Positions 14,775-23,441 of a DNA stretch of 43,159 nucleotides are shown here, one piece after another. The notes beneath the pieces were generated by a model, which saw nothing but the letters and a program-made list of their open reading frames with translations, was not told the origin of the DNA and did not search any database. The DNA comes from CAZYWA01 sp964650975 [NCBI: uncultured bacterium] (lineage in GTDB: Bacteria > JADJOY01), in assembly GCA_964650975.1 (NCBI GenBank), contig CAZYWA010000006.1:1-43159 (forward strand), in the 5' to 3' direction. A program made the translations under genes and the position numbers. Numbering within the stretch: position 1 is the first letter of the stretch; every line of letters begins with the position of its first letter.

Positions 14775-16745
14775 CTACCGCGCTGTCGCCGCCGAGCGGC
14801 GCAGCATCCAACCGTAGAGCCACACGACCGCGCCGGCGAAGCCGAGCGCTCCCAGCCAAGGCGCGGGCGCGAACTCCTCCGGCACGAGCCCGAGCGGCGC
14901 GTCGTTCGAGAATCCGACGATCAGCGCCGCGTTGAGCACGCCCCACAGGCTCTCGCCCACGATCAGGCCCGACGCCACGAGCGTGCCGAGCCGCTCGGCG
15001 CGCTCGGGGTTGGCGGAGGCGCGAGCGCGTCCACCGTACCAGTGCGAGATCACCGCGCCCATGACCACCGCGAAGGTCGCCGACATGGGCAGGTAGATGC
15101 CGATGCCCACGGCGAGCGGCGGGATGCGCAGCTTTCCCATCGCGCCGAGCGTGGCGTCGAGCACGATCAGGCCGATCCCCACTGCCGCGCCGATCCCGAT
15201 CATCCGCCACTCGAGGTTGCCGCCGATGACGCCTTGCGCGAGGGCGGAGATGAGCGTCGCCTGAGGCGCCGGCAGCGGATTCGGCGCCACCACGCCCACG
15301 TTCGCGGCACCCGCGAAGCCGTACGCCTTGGCGAGCAAGTTGAGGACCGGCGGAATCACCACCGCGCCGGCGGCGACGCCCACGATGAGCGCCACCTGCT
15401 GGCGCATCGGCGAGGCGCCGACCAGCTGGCCGGTCTTCAGATCCTGCAGGTTGTCGTTCGAGATCGTGGCGCAAGCGAACACGATCGCGGTCACGAACAG
15501 CGCGAACGCGACGAGCGCCGTCCGCGTCTCGGCCGTCGGCCGCACCGCGACCACCAGCGCCGAGGCGCAGAGCACGATCGAGAGAATGCCGACACCGGAG
15601 ATCGGGCTGTTCGAGGCGCCGATGAGCCCGGCCATGTACCCGCAGATCCCGGCGATCAGGAAACCGCCCAGCAACACGAACGGCACCGCGATGAGCGTCA
15701 GCGTCACCGCGTGCGGCGCCAGCACCGTCGAGCGCGCGAACGTGAACGCCAGCCCTCCGGCGACCAGCAAGCAAGCGGCGGTGAGCGCCAGAATCCACGG
15801 CGGCGAGAGATCGCGGTCGCGATCGTCGCTCTTCGCATTCGCCGCGCGAGACGCCGCGAGCGTGCTCGCGAGCCCGCCCAGGACCGGCTTCGCGAGCGTG
15901 GCGAGCGTGTAGATGGCGGCGATGGCGATCGCGCCGGCGCCGATGAAGCGCACCTGGGTCCGCCAGATCGTCATCGTGTGCGTCGCGAGCGCCACGCCCT
16001 CCGCGGCGGGATGCATCAAAGTGAGGGCGGGTACCGCGACGGCCCACGCGATCACCAGGCCGGCGAGCATCGCCATGCCGACCGACAATCCCACCAGATG
16101 TCCCGCACCGAGCAGCGCCAGCGACCAGGCGATGTCGTAGCCACTCGACGCCACCGCTCCGGAGCCGCTCCCGAGGCGGAAGAAGCCGGTGACTTCCGCC
16201 GCGGCGACGCGCGTGGCGGTCACGATCGCGAGCCCCGCCGACGCCACCGTGCCGAGCGCCACCGCGACCAGCCCTTCGCGCGCCTCTCCGGTCTCGTCCT
16301 GCGCGTCGCCGCGGGTGCCCGATCCCACCTTCAGCACCTCGGCGGCCGCGACGCCTTCGGGGTAAGGCAGATCGGAGTTGGTGACCAGCGCGCGCCGCAG
16401 CGGGATCGTGAACAAGACGCCCAGCACGCCGCCCGAGAGACAGATGAGAAACGACGGCCAGAACGGAAACCCAGTCCACCAGCCGACGATCACCAGCCCC
16501 GGTAGCACGAAGATGATCGCCGAGAGCGTGCCGGCCGCGGACGCGACGGTCTGCACGATGTTGTTCTCGAGGATCGACGAGTCGCGGAACGCACTCAGCA
16601 CGGCCATCGAGATCACCGCCGCCGGAATCGATGACGCGAACGTGAGCCCCACCTTGAGGCCGAGATAGACGTTGGCCGCGGTGAAGACCGTGGTGATGAG
16701 CGCGCCCAGCACCAGGCCGCGCAGCGTCAGCTCGTTGGGCTTCAT
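14775..16745 (-). CDS. OPT-family oligopeptide/metal-chelate transporter
   Basis: A 656-residue polytopic inner-membrane protein of the oligopeptide transporter (OPT) family, within the usual bacterial length. The family opening is clear: ELTLRGLVLGALITTVFTAAN, with NVYLGLKVG and then FASSIPAAVIS (quoted in pieces: ELTLRGLVLG, ALITTVFTAAN). The motif SNDNLQDLKTGQLVGASP in the middle and a late NPERAERLG/LIVGESLWGV segment also fit. About 14-16 membrane helices can be traced. Substrates of bacterial OPTs include peptides and metal-siderophore complexes; the sequence does not say which. The start ATG overlaps the TetR stop by 4 nt (ATGA), so the transporter is coupled to its likely regulator. 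Confidence 0.9.
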   Translation of the reverse strand: MKPNELTLRGLVLGALITTVFTAANVYLGLKVGLTFASSIPAAVISMAVLSAFRDSSILENNIVQTVASAAGTLSAIIFVLPGLVIVGWWTGFPFWPSFLICLSGGVLGVLFTIPLRRALVTNSDLPYPEGVAAAEVLKVGSGTRGDAQDETGEAREGLVAVALGTVASAGLAIVTATRVAAAEVTGFFRLGSGSGAVASSGYDIAWSLALLGAGHLVGLSVGMAMLAGLVIAWAVAVPALTLMHPAAEGVALATHTMTIWRTQVRFIGAGAIAIAAIYTLATLAKPVLGGLASTLAASRAANAKSDDRDRDLSPPWILALTAACLLVAGGLAFTFARSTVLAPHAVTLTLIAVPFVLLGGFLIAGICGYMAGLIGASNSPISGVGILSIVLCASALVVAVRPTAETRTALVAFALFVTAIVFACATISNDNLQDLKTGQLVGASPMRQQVALIVGVAAGAVVIPPVLNLLAKAYGFAGAANVGVVAPNPLPAPQATLISALAQGVIGGNLEWRMIGIGAAVGIGLIVLDATLGAMGKLRIPPLAVGIGIYLPMSATFAVVMGAVISHWYGGRARASANPERAERLGTLVASGLIVGESLWGVLNAALIVGFSNDAPLGLVPEEFAPAPWLGALGFAGAVVWLYGWMLRRSAATAR

Positions 16746-17419
16746 CGGCGCGATCGCGCGGCCGCCGGGACACGGCCGCGCCCGAACAGCGGATCGAAGA
16801 AGACCGAGCGCATGGCGCGCTCGACGCGGGCGAGATCGAGGCCGTGGGGGTCGCGGGCAGCGGCGAGCAGGAAGTTGGTCGAGAGGGTCCAGAACCCGAG
16901 CGCCACGTCGGCGGGGTCGACGTCCGGCGGGATCTCGCCCTTCTGCTTGGCGCCGCGGATCACCTCGGCGACTCCTCGCAGGTTCTCCTCGCGCAACCGG
17001 ATCGCGGCGCCAGGCGTTCCCCAGCCGCAGGTCGCCATCATCGAGGTCGATGCGTAGATCAGCACGAAGTCGAGGTGCGCGCGCATGTGCTCGACCTTGG
17101 CGGCGAGCGCGCGCTCGAGGCGTTCGCGCGCCGAGCCGGGGCCGTCGAGGGCGGGCCGCATGGCTCGCGCCAGCTCCTCCGAGCGATCCACGATGAGCCG
17201 CTCGAAGAGCGCTTCCTTGCTCTCGAAGAACCCGTAAAGAGTGCCGATCGCGAACTCGGCCTCGCGCGCGATGTCGATCATGCCGGCGTCGTGGAAGCCG
17301 TGCCGGGAGATCACTCGCTCCGCGGCGGCCAGGATCGACTCCTCGCGCTCGCGCCGCTCGCGCTCGCGGCGCGCGGCGCCGAAGCCGGGATTCGAGGCGC
17401 GCGCGGTGCGAGGCGGCAT
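16742..17419 (-). CDS. TetR-family transcriptional regulator
   Basis: A 225-residue repressor-type protein. An Arg/Glu-rich N-terminal arm precedes the TetR HTH at about residues 28-75 (ILAAAERVISRHGFHDAGM, then IDIAREAEFAIGTLYGFFESKEALF). The C-terminal all-helical ligand-binding domain (80-215) has the TetR_C layout. It is the promoter-proximal gene of a two-gene unit and overlaps the OPT transporter start by 4 nt. The ligand is therefore likely the transported compound or a related one. No operator palindrome stands out in the 59-bp gap upstream. Confidence 0.9.
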   Translation of the reverse strand: MPPRTARASNPGFGAARRERERREREESILAAAERVISRHGFHDAGMIDIAREAEFAIGTLYGFFESKEALFERLIVDRSEELARAMRPALDGPGSARERLERALAAKVEHMRAHLDFVLIYASTSMMATCGWGTPGAAIRLREENLRGVAEVIRGAKQKGEIPPDVDPADVALGFWTLSTNFLLAAARDPHGLDLARVERAMRSVFFDPLFGRGRVPAAARSRR

Positions 17420-17478
17420 GCCCGCGACTCTAGCCGAAAAGCCGAGAGCCGCGCCCGCAAATCACGCTCACCGGACGA

Positions 17479-19716
17479 TCACTGGACGACGACTCGTTCG
17501 CCTCCGGGCACGCCGATCGGCGGGGAGTCGTCGCCGGCGCGAATCCGGATCTGCGCCGGGCCGAAGCCGTGCCACACGCGGATTTTGTGCGCCTCGGCGA
17601 GTGGGGCGCCGTCGAGGCTGCGCATCGTGAAGAGAGCGCCCGCGGGGCCGTAGTCGACACCGTTCCAGCGGGTCGCGAGAAACGCCACGAACGTGGGCGC
17701 GCGCGCCACGAAGCCGGCGTGCGCCGCGAGCTCACCCTCGGGCACCGAGAGCGGCTGAGCGCCGCGGTTCACGAGCACCTCGACGTCGGCGGTCGGGTGG
17801 ACGCCGTCGCCGAACAGGGTTCGAACCACGCCGTGCTCGTCCTTCTGGTAGGAGAGCATCCGCAGCGAGAACGCGAGGGTGTCGAGCGGCGAGAGGATCT
17901 CGTAGGTGTTTTTGATTAGTATGTCGAGCGGGTGGCGCCCCTCGCCCCAGCCGCCGTCGCCGCGCAGGAAAGGGTTCTCGATGGCCGCCTCGGCGGTCCG
18001 GACGTTGGCGCCGAGCGGCTCGTTCCACCACCAGCCGGGGCCAGGTGGCGGCGTGAAGAGTGGAGTGCGCGCGAACGAGAGCAGGGTCAGCACGTCGTCG
18101 CCGGACCCGCGCGACTTCGCCCAGTCGCCGCGCGCTCCGGGAAGCCCCAGGGTCTCGGACTGGTGCCAGAAGAGCGCCACGTCGCCGTGATGCGCGATCT
18201 CGAAGAGCGGAAACGGCTCTCCCGGCGCCTCGAAGCGGCCGTCGCTCAGCATCCCCTCGAACCAGTCGAAGGCGCCGAGCGCCCACTCCTGACCATCCTC
18301 GGAGCCCACCGGGCCGGTGCGCGCGGCCACCTGCTGCGCGAGATCGCGGTAAGCGGCGACGGCGCTCGCGCGCGTGACCGGTACCGCGTGCGAGGGCGCC
18401 TCGGGCAGCGGCAGCGCGGTGGTGGCGTCGAGGAAATAGGCGTTGGGCTGCACCGCGCGATCGACCGCGTCCAGGTTTCGCTCCGCGTATTTCCACTGGC
18501 GCTCTGGATGAATTTGCCAGTGTGGCCCGCCCGCCCAGAGGTTCGCCTCGCCGATCGCGTCGGCGGGATCGAAGGTGCGCGAGCGCTTCACCGCCATGTC
18601 GTAGTTGTCGTGCAGCGCCACCAGCCAGCCGGCTTGCTCGCCGGCGCGGACCGCGCGCGCGAGGCCGGCGGCGCCGTCGATGGCGTCGTCGGGCGGCCAC
18701 ACGTCGGGGTGCGCGAAGTCGTACCCGCCGCGGCCCCAGCCGGCGAGCTCGAGCAGGTTGCGGTCGATGCCGAGATCGTCGTGGAGGTGGCGGACCAGCT
18801 CGACCACTTCGCCGAAGGTGCGGGTCACCGCGTGGACCTCGTGGCCGTCGTGATTGTTCACCGCATCGGCCGCGAAGCCGTGCTCGAGGAAGACCTTGGT
18901 GAGGAGGGCGCCGGGCAGGCGCGCCAGGTTGGGCCGGTCCGAGAGGCGCTCGGTCCACGAGGGCGAGGGCGCGCGGCGCGCGCGCGCGAGGGCGGCGCAG
19001 CGTGCCGCGGCATCGTCGGTGGTGGCGGGACAGACGCTCAGGTACGTGGCACCCCGCGTCCGGTAGAGCGCGGTGAAATCGTGGCGTGGCGCGCGATGGA
19101 CGACCACTTCGGCGTCGAGGTCGCCGAAGCTCAGCACCCACGCGGTCCCGTTCTGGCGGGCCGCGATCATCGGCATCACCAGGCCGCCGGGTCCGCGATT
19201 CACTCCGAACGTCCAGCGTCCGGTGGCGGCCGCGTCGAGGCGGCGTCCGTCGCCGACCGGAAGCAGCAGCGCATTCGGAGCCGTGGCCGGCAGCAGGAAC
19301 GAGGCCGCGAGCACGCTGGGCTGAGTGGCGTGGGGCACGTCGCAGCGCCGCTCGAGGGTGGTGCCGCCTTCGATGAGCGCCAGCGTGCAGTGCAGCGCGT
19401 CCGGTGTGGCGAACCAGAGATCGATCCGGTCGGGCGCGACCGCGACGTCGCGGAGCGGAGGGCGGTGTCGCGAAGTGGGAGCGAAGGTCTCGTGCGGGTG
19501 ACCGGAGGTGACCTGGTATTCCCCGGTGCGCGGCGACACGCTCACCACCATCGACGTGCTCTCGATCGTGCAGCTCGGAAAACCCAGGTGCCGGCGCAGC
19601 CAGCCCAGGTGCTGCGACGTGGGCTCCGGCTCGCCGCCGCTTGCCGCCACCGCGGAGGCGAGTATCAAGAGGCTCGCGACGAGCAGAGCCCGTCGCGGCG
19701 TCGTCGAGTGGTGCAT
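17479..19716 (-). CDS. Secreted glycoside-hydrolase-like protein (DUF5696-like TIM barrel)
   Basis: A 745-residue exported protein with a signal peptide (residues 7-27, ending ASAVAASG). An N-terminal beta domain (about 40-240) is followed by a TIM-barrel-like region with the strand motifs LAGWGRGGYDFAHPD (324-338), GWLVALHDNYD (363-373) and NAYFLDATTA (425-434, Asp430 a possible nucleophile). A second acidic strand reads GSEDGQEWALGAFDW. The C-terminal beta domain begins near residue 600. The order of Gly-Trp, His-Asp-Asn-Tyr and Leu-Asp strands resembles DUF5696 and related GH-like families. I chose ATG 19716 for its signal peptide; the frame also stays open through the repeat to an ATG that overlaps the SDR stop (19834-19836). 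Substrate unknown; the neighbours are glycosidases. Confidence 0.65.
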   Translation of the reverse strand: MHHSTTPRRALLVASLLILASAVAASGGEPEPTSQHLGWLRRHLGFPSCTIESTSMVVSVSPRTGEYQVTSGHPHETFAPTSRHRPPLRDVAVAPDRIDLWFATPDALHCTLALIEGGTTLERRCDVPHATQPSVLAASFLLPATAPNALLLPVGDGRRLDAAATGRWTFGVNRGPGGLVMPMIAARQNGTAWVLSFGDLDAEVVVHRAPRHDFTALYRTRGATYLSVCPATTDDAAARCAALARARRAPSPSWTERLSDRPNLARLPGALLTKVFLEHGFAADAVNNHDGHEVHAVTRTFGEVVELVRHLHDDLGIDRNLLELAGWGRGGYDFAHPDVWPPDDAIDGAAGLARAVRAGEQAGWLVALHDNYDMAVKRSRTFDPADAIGEANLWAGGPHWQIHPERQWKYAERNLDAVDRAVQPNAYFLDATTALPLPEAPSHAVPVTRASAVAAYRDLAQQVAARTGPVGSEDGQEWALGAFDWFEGMLSDGRFEAPGEPFPLFEIAHHGDVALFWHQSETLGLPGARGDWAKSRGSGDDVLTLLSFARTPLFTPPPGPGWWWNEPLGANVRTAEAAIENPFLRGDGGWGEGRHPLDILIKNTYEILSPLDTLAFSLRMLSYQKDEHGVVRTLFGDGVHPTADVEVLVNRGAQPLSVPEGELAAHAGFVARAPTFVAFLATRWNGVDYGPAGALFTMRSLDGAPLAEAHKIRVWHGFGPAQIRIRAGDDSPPIGVPGGERVVVQ

Positions 19717-19727
19717 CGGTTCGGCCT

Positions 19728-19804
19728 CGCGCGCGAGGGACCGCGCGCGCTCCAAACAGCATCCCGGCGATTCCGGTTGGAGCGCCACCGGTCCCTCGGT
19801 GGCG
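19728..19804. repeat. Hairpin pair (locus 8: inverted D then E)
   Basis: Inverted D: stem CGCGCGCG (19728-19735), loop AGGGAC (19736-19741), stem (19742-19749), foot CTCC (19750-19753). E: foot GGAG (19779-19782), stem CGCCACCG (19783-19790), loop GTCCCT (19791-19796), stem CGGTGGCG (19797-19804). Here the feet face each other, opposite to the A/B pairs. The pair lies between the SDR stop and the start of the hydrolase gene and leaves the frame between them open. Confidence 0.87.
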
Positions 19805-19832
19805 AGCGAACGAACGGATGCACGGCTCGCCG

Positions 19833-20630
19833 TCATGCGCGTCCGAGGGTGGTGCGCTTCACCTGCTTGCGCATGAAATCGGGTGCGATCGCGCGCACCA
19901 CGTAACCGGTCTGGATGCCGCGTGGCACGGTGATCTCGTGGGATCCGCGAGCGAGCGCCGCGAAGGTCGCGTCCACCACGCGCTCGGGTCGGATCATCGA
20001 GCGCTTCGCGACGGCGGGCATGCGGGCGAGCATCTCCGCGTCGAAGAACTCGGTGTCGACCGCTCCCGGGCACACCGTCAGCACGTGCACGCCGAACTCG
20101 TCGAGCTCCATCGACAGTGCCTCCGCGAGCCCGACCATCGCGAACTTCGACGCCGCGTAGGCACTCTCGTCGGGCACGCCGATGTGACCGGCCACCGACG
20201 CGATGAACACGATCCATCCGCGGCGGCGCTCGACCATCGACGGCGCCAGCGCCTTGGTGAAGTAGACGCTGCCCAGGAAGTTGGTGCGCATCATCCGCTC
20301 GATGTCGTCCAAGTCCCAGTCGAGGAAGCGCGCGTGGCGGCCGTAGCCGGCGTTGTTGACGAGGATGTCGATGGCGCCCCAGGTGGCGCGAGCGCGCTCG
20401 GCCGTCGCGAAGGCGGCATCGCGATCGGCTACGTCGCATGCGAGCACCATGGCCTCGCGACCGAGCCCCCGGACCTCCGCCGCGACCGCCTCCAGCTTAT
20501 CGGCCTGGCGCGCCACCAGCGCCACGCGCGCGCCGCGCCGCGCCAGCTCGAGCGCGATCAGCCGGCCCATGCCCTGCGAGGCGCCGGTGACCAGCGCGGA
20601 AGTGCCCTGAAAAGACTCGATCTTGGCCAT
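19833..20630 (-). CDS. Short-chain dehydrogenase/reductase (SDR)
   Basis: A 265-residue classical SDR, an NAD(P)H-dependent oxidoreductase. The cofactor glycine motif is TGASQGMG (15-22), NNAG is at 92-95, and the catalytic triad is Ser145 with YAASK (Tyr158, Lys162). The Arg after the Rossmann strand (LVARQ) favours NADP. A GAGG sequence lies about 6 nt before ATG 20630. The C-terminal part (IAPDFMRKQVKR) suggests the membrane-associated long-chain or keto-acyl reductase subgroup, but the substrate is not predictable. It is divergent from the GH92 gene; the 264-bp gap holds a hairpin pair. Confidence 0.9.
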   Translation of the reverse strand: MAKIESFQGTSALVTGASQGMGRLIALELARRGARVALVARQADKLEAVAAEVRGLGREAMVLACDVADRDAAFATAERARATWGAIDILVNNAGYGRHARFLDWDLDDIERMMRTNFLGSVYFTKALAPSMVERRRGWIVFIASVAGHIGVPDESAYAASKFAMVGLAEALSMELDEFGVHVLTVCPGAVDTEFFDAEMLARMPAVAKRSMIRPERVVDATFAALARGSHEITVPRGIQTGYVVRAIAPDFMRKQVKRTTLGRA

Positions 20631-20709
20631 CGTCGACCTCGCGTGTGTGTGGTGCGGTTTAGCACCTTGCGGTAAGGGCCTATGGCTGACTGCGGCACGT
20701 GGTGAGTCC

Positions 20710-20785
20710 GGAGGGACGCGGTCCCTCGCGTCCGCAGCGATCGATCGAGATGAAGCGCTTCGGCTGCGAGGGACCGCAGCCCTCC
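20710..20785. repeat. 76-bp hairpin pair (locus 9: B then inverted A)
   Basis: Foot GGAG (20710-20713), stem GGACGCG (20714-20720), loop GTCCCT (20721-20726), stem CGCGTCC (20727-20733); then stem GGCTGCG (20762-20768), loop AGGGAC (20769-20774), stem CGCAGCC (20775-20781), foot CTCC (20782-20785). It is the same 76-bp unit as locus 5 in reverse orientation, with all stems perfect. It lies between divergent genes, where a terminator has no job. Confidence 0.9.
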
Positions 20786-20894
20786 GCGGATCGCGATCGT
20801 TGGCGGGGTCCCCCAGGTCGCGGCCCGTGCGCGGACCCGCCCCCGCTTGGTAAACTCCCTGGGTCTGTTTTCGCCCCCTCGGGAGCCCACATCG

Positions 20895-23186
20895 ATGAGA
20901 TCCGTCACCTTCCGAGTCGCGCTCGCCGTCGCGCTGCTCGCCGGCTGCGTTCACACCCCCGATCCCAACCCCGGTCCGCTCGGGAAGCACGTCGACGTGT
21001 TCATCGGCACGGGCGGCGCACCGTGGGTGGAAGGGATGTTGTTTCCGGGCGCCACCACTCCGTTCGGACTGGTGCGCCTGAGCCCCGACACGTGCCTGCC
21101 GGGCGGGCTCGTCATCGGCGGCATGGCCACGGCCGGTTACTGGACGGGCAACTCGTCCACGTTCGGATTCAGCCACACGCGCCTTTCCGGCACCGGATCG
21201 GCGGCGGGCGGGCAGTTCCGCGTGCGGCCGTCGGTGGGCGACGCAACCCCGATCGGCCGCAACCAGAATCCACTCACCATGTCGCACGCCGACGAGAAGG
21301 CGGCGCCTGGCTACTACGGCACGTGGCTTCCGGACATCTCGACGCTGGTCGAGCTCACCGCGACCACGCACGTGGGCGTGCACCGCTACACGTTCTCGCC
21401 GGGCGCCGAGGGTCATCTGTGGATCGACCTGGCGAGCAATCTCGACGACGGCCGCACCACGGAAGGCCACGTCGAGATTCACCCGGGCGATCAGGAGGTG
21501 GTCGGCCAGTCGCGGCTCTTCGACGGCTTCTCGCACGGCCTGCTCACGTATTTCGTGGCCCAGTTCTCGGAGCCGTTCTCGAGCTACGCCACCTGGACCG
21601 GCAACGATCTCAGCAACGGCCGCGCCACCACCGATGGTGACGACGTGGGCGCCGACGTGGCGTTCGCTCCGCCCTCCTCCACGACCACCGGCGCCGTGGT
21701 CGAGGTGAAGCTGGGCTTGAGCTTCGTGTCGCTCGACAACGCGCGCGCCAACCTGGAAGCGGAGACGTCCGGGCAGAATTTCGATCAGATCCACGCGGCC
21801 GCGCGCGATCTGTGGGAAGCGGCGCTCGGCAAGATCGCGGTGGAGAGCGCGGACGACTCGGTGCTTACGGTCTTTTACAGCGCGCTCTACCACTCGCTCG
21901 CCATGCCCACGAACTTCACCGACGTGAACGGCCAGTACCTGGGCTTTCACGAGCAGATCGGCCAGGCGGACGACTTCACGTACCGCACCGACATGTCGAT
22001 CTGGGACACGTTCCGCGTCGAGACCGCGCTGCTCAACCTGATCGCGCCCGACATCCAGCGCGATTCGCTGAAGAGCCTGGTGCGGATGGCGCGAATCGGC
22101 GGCTCGCTGCCGCGCTGGCCGTCGGGCGACGATTACACCGGATCGATGTTCGGGAGCCCCACCGACATGCTGGTCGCCGAGGCCTATCTGAAAGGGCTCA
22201 CCGACTTCGAGGCCGACGAGGCGTATTCCTACATGCGGCTCACGGCGCTCGGCGACCCGCCGCCGGGAGCGGACGGACGCGACGGCAACACCCAGTGCTT
22301 GGCGCATGGTTACTGCGCCAACGACGAGATCGATCAGGCCGTGAGCCGGACGCTCGAGTACGCGTGGGCCGACGCCGCCGTGAGCGGGCTGGCGCACGCG
22401 CTGGGCCACGAGGACGATGCGGCGCTCTTCGCCGATCACGCCCAGCACTACCGCAACATCTGGAACCCGGAAACCAAGTATTTCGACCAGCGCAACGCCG
22501 ACGGCAGCTACTTCACGCCGCTCTTGCCGGACATGAACACCTACGTGGACGCGCTGTTCGGCAACTACTACGTGCATGGCTACACCGAGGGCAGCCCCAA
22601 GGAATGGCGCTGGAGCGCGCCGCAGGATCCGCAAGGGATGATCGGCCTCTTCGGCACCGATTACTTCGTGAGCGAGCTCGACTCGTTCATGGCCAACGCG
22701 AGCCCCAGTCGCGCCGCGCTCTACCCCGGCGCCGATTACTGGGCCGGCAACCAGCACGACATCCACGCGCCTTATCTCTTCGACGAGGCTGGCCGCGCCG
22801 ACCTCACGCAAAAGTGGGTGCGCTGGGCGCTCACCACCCGCTACGGCGACACCACCGACGGCCTCGACGGCAACGACGACGGCGGCACGCTTTCCGCGTG
22901 GTACGTGGTCTCGGCGATGGGCTTCTATCCGGTGGGCGGCACCGACAAGTACTGGATCGGCGCCCCGATCGTGGATCGCGCCGAGCTCACGCTACCGAGC
23001 GGCCAGGAGCTGATCGTGATCGCCGACAACCAGTCGGCGGCGAATCTCTACGTGCAGAGCGTGACCCTGAACGGCACGCCGCTCTGTCAGCCGATCTTCC
23101 ACCACGCCGACATCGCGAACGGCGCCACGTTCCACTTCGTGATGGGGCCGGATCCGGCACCGGGCGGCGGGTATTCGTGCGGGTGA
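20895..23186 (+). CDS. GH92 alpha-mannosidase lipoprotein
   Basis: A 763-residue exported glycosidase of family GH92, calcium-dependent exo-alpha-mannosidases acting mainly on alpha-1,2 and other alpha-mannosides of N-glycans. A signal peptide ends in the lipobox LLAGC (about 13-17). The family landmarks are ordered: VDVFIGTGG, LFPGATTPFGLVRLSPD, GFSHTRLSG, WDTFRVETALLNL, SGDDYTGSMFGSPTDML, YTEGSPKEWRWSAPQD (containing the likely acid Glu), and LDGNDDGGTLSAWYVVSAMG with FYPV. The last contains the Gly-Asn-Asp-Asp catalytic/calcium segment. ATG 20895 is preceded by GGGAG (20881-20885). It faces a convergent glycosidase; the two probably share a glycan-scavenging role, which is inference. Confidence 0.92.
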   Translation: MRSVTFRVALAVALLAGCVHTPDPNPGPLGKHVDVFIGTGGAPWVEGMLFPGATTPFGLVRLSPDTCLPGGLVIGGMATAGYWTGNSSTFGFSHTRLSGTGSAAGGQFRVRPSVGDATPIGRNQNPLTMSHADEKAAPGYYGTWLPDISTLVELTATTHVGVHRYTFSPGAEGHLWIDLASNLDDGRTTEGHVEIHPGDQEVVGQSRLFDGFSHGLLTYFVAQFSEPFSSYATWTGNDLSNGRATTDGDDVGADVAFAPPSSTTTGAVVEVKLGLSFVSLDNARANLEAETSGQNFDQIHAAARDLWEAALGKIAVESADDSVLTVFYSALYHSLAMPTNFTDVNGQYLGFHEQIGQADDFTYRTDMSIWDTFRVETALLNLIAPDIQRDSLKSLVRMARIGGSLPRWPSGDDYTGSMFGSPTDMLVAEAYLKGLTDFEADEAYSYMRLTALGDPPPGADGRDGNTQCLAHGYCANDEIDQAVSRTLEYAWADAAVSGLAHALGHEDDAALFADHAQHYRNIWNPETKYFDQRNADGSYFTPLLPDMNTYVDALFGNYYVHGYTEGSPKEWRWSAPQDPQGMIGLFGTDYFVSELDSFMANASPSRAALYPGADYWAGNQHDIHAPYLFDEAGRADLTQKWVRWALTTRYGDTTDGLDGNDDGGTLSAWYVVSAMGFYPVGGTDKYWIGAPIVDRAELTLPSGQELIVIADNQSAANLYVQSVTLNGTPLCQPIFHHADIANGATFHFVMGPDPAPGGGYSCG

Positions 23187-23221
23187 TGGCGCCGTAACGA
23201 TCGCGATCGACGCCACGGGCC

Positions 23222-23297
23222 GGAGGGCTGCGGTCCCTCGCAGCCGCGGCGTCACAGCGCGATCGATCGCTGCGGACGCGAGGGACCGCGTCCCTCC
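23222..23297. repeat. 76-bp hairpin pair (locus 10: A then inverted B)
   Basis: Foot GGAG (23222-23225), stem GGCTGCG (23226-23232), loop GTCCCT (23233-23238), stem CGCAGCC (23239-23245); then stem GGACGCG (23274-23280), loop AGGGAC (23281-23286), stem CGCGTCC (23287-23293), foot CTCC (23294-23297). The spacer carries the palindrome CGATCGATCG. This is the cleanest copy and lies in a convergent gap. Confidence 0.92.
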
Positions 23298-23355
23298 GAA
23301 CGAGCTCAATCCAACTCGGGCTGATGGTGCCATAACCCTCGCGCGATCGAGCGCT

Positions 23356-23436
23356 CGCCACCGGGGACCGGTGGCGCTTCAGCTGGAACCGCGAGATGCC
23401 GTTGCCGTTTGGAGGGCGCGCGGTCCCTCGCGCGCC
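23356..23436. repeat. Hairpin pair (locus 11: inverted E then D variant)
   Basis: Inverted E: stem CGCCACCG (23356-23363), a shortened 5-nt loop GGGAC (23364-23368), stem CGGTGGCG (23369-23376), damaged foot CTTC. D variant: foot GGAG (23411-23414), stem GGCGCGCG (23415-23422), loop GTCCCT (23423-23428), stem CGCGCGCC (23429-23436). The outer stem pair has changed on both sides (G opposite C) relative to other D units. The unit ends 5 bp before the stop of the downstream minus-strand gene. Confidence 0.85.
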
Positions 23437-23441
23437 AGCGC

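Noticed and set aside
3118-23436. Hairpin repeats as a CRISPR array
   Set aside because: Units are dispersed at kilobase distances with no regular spacers, and no cas gene is present.
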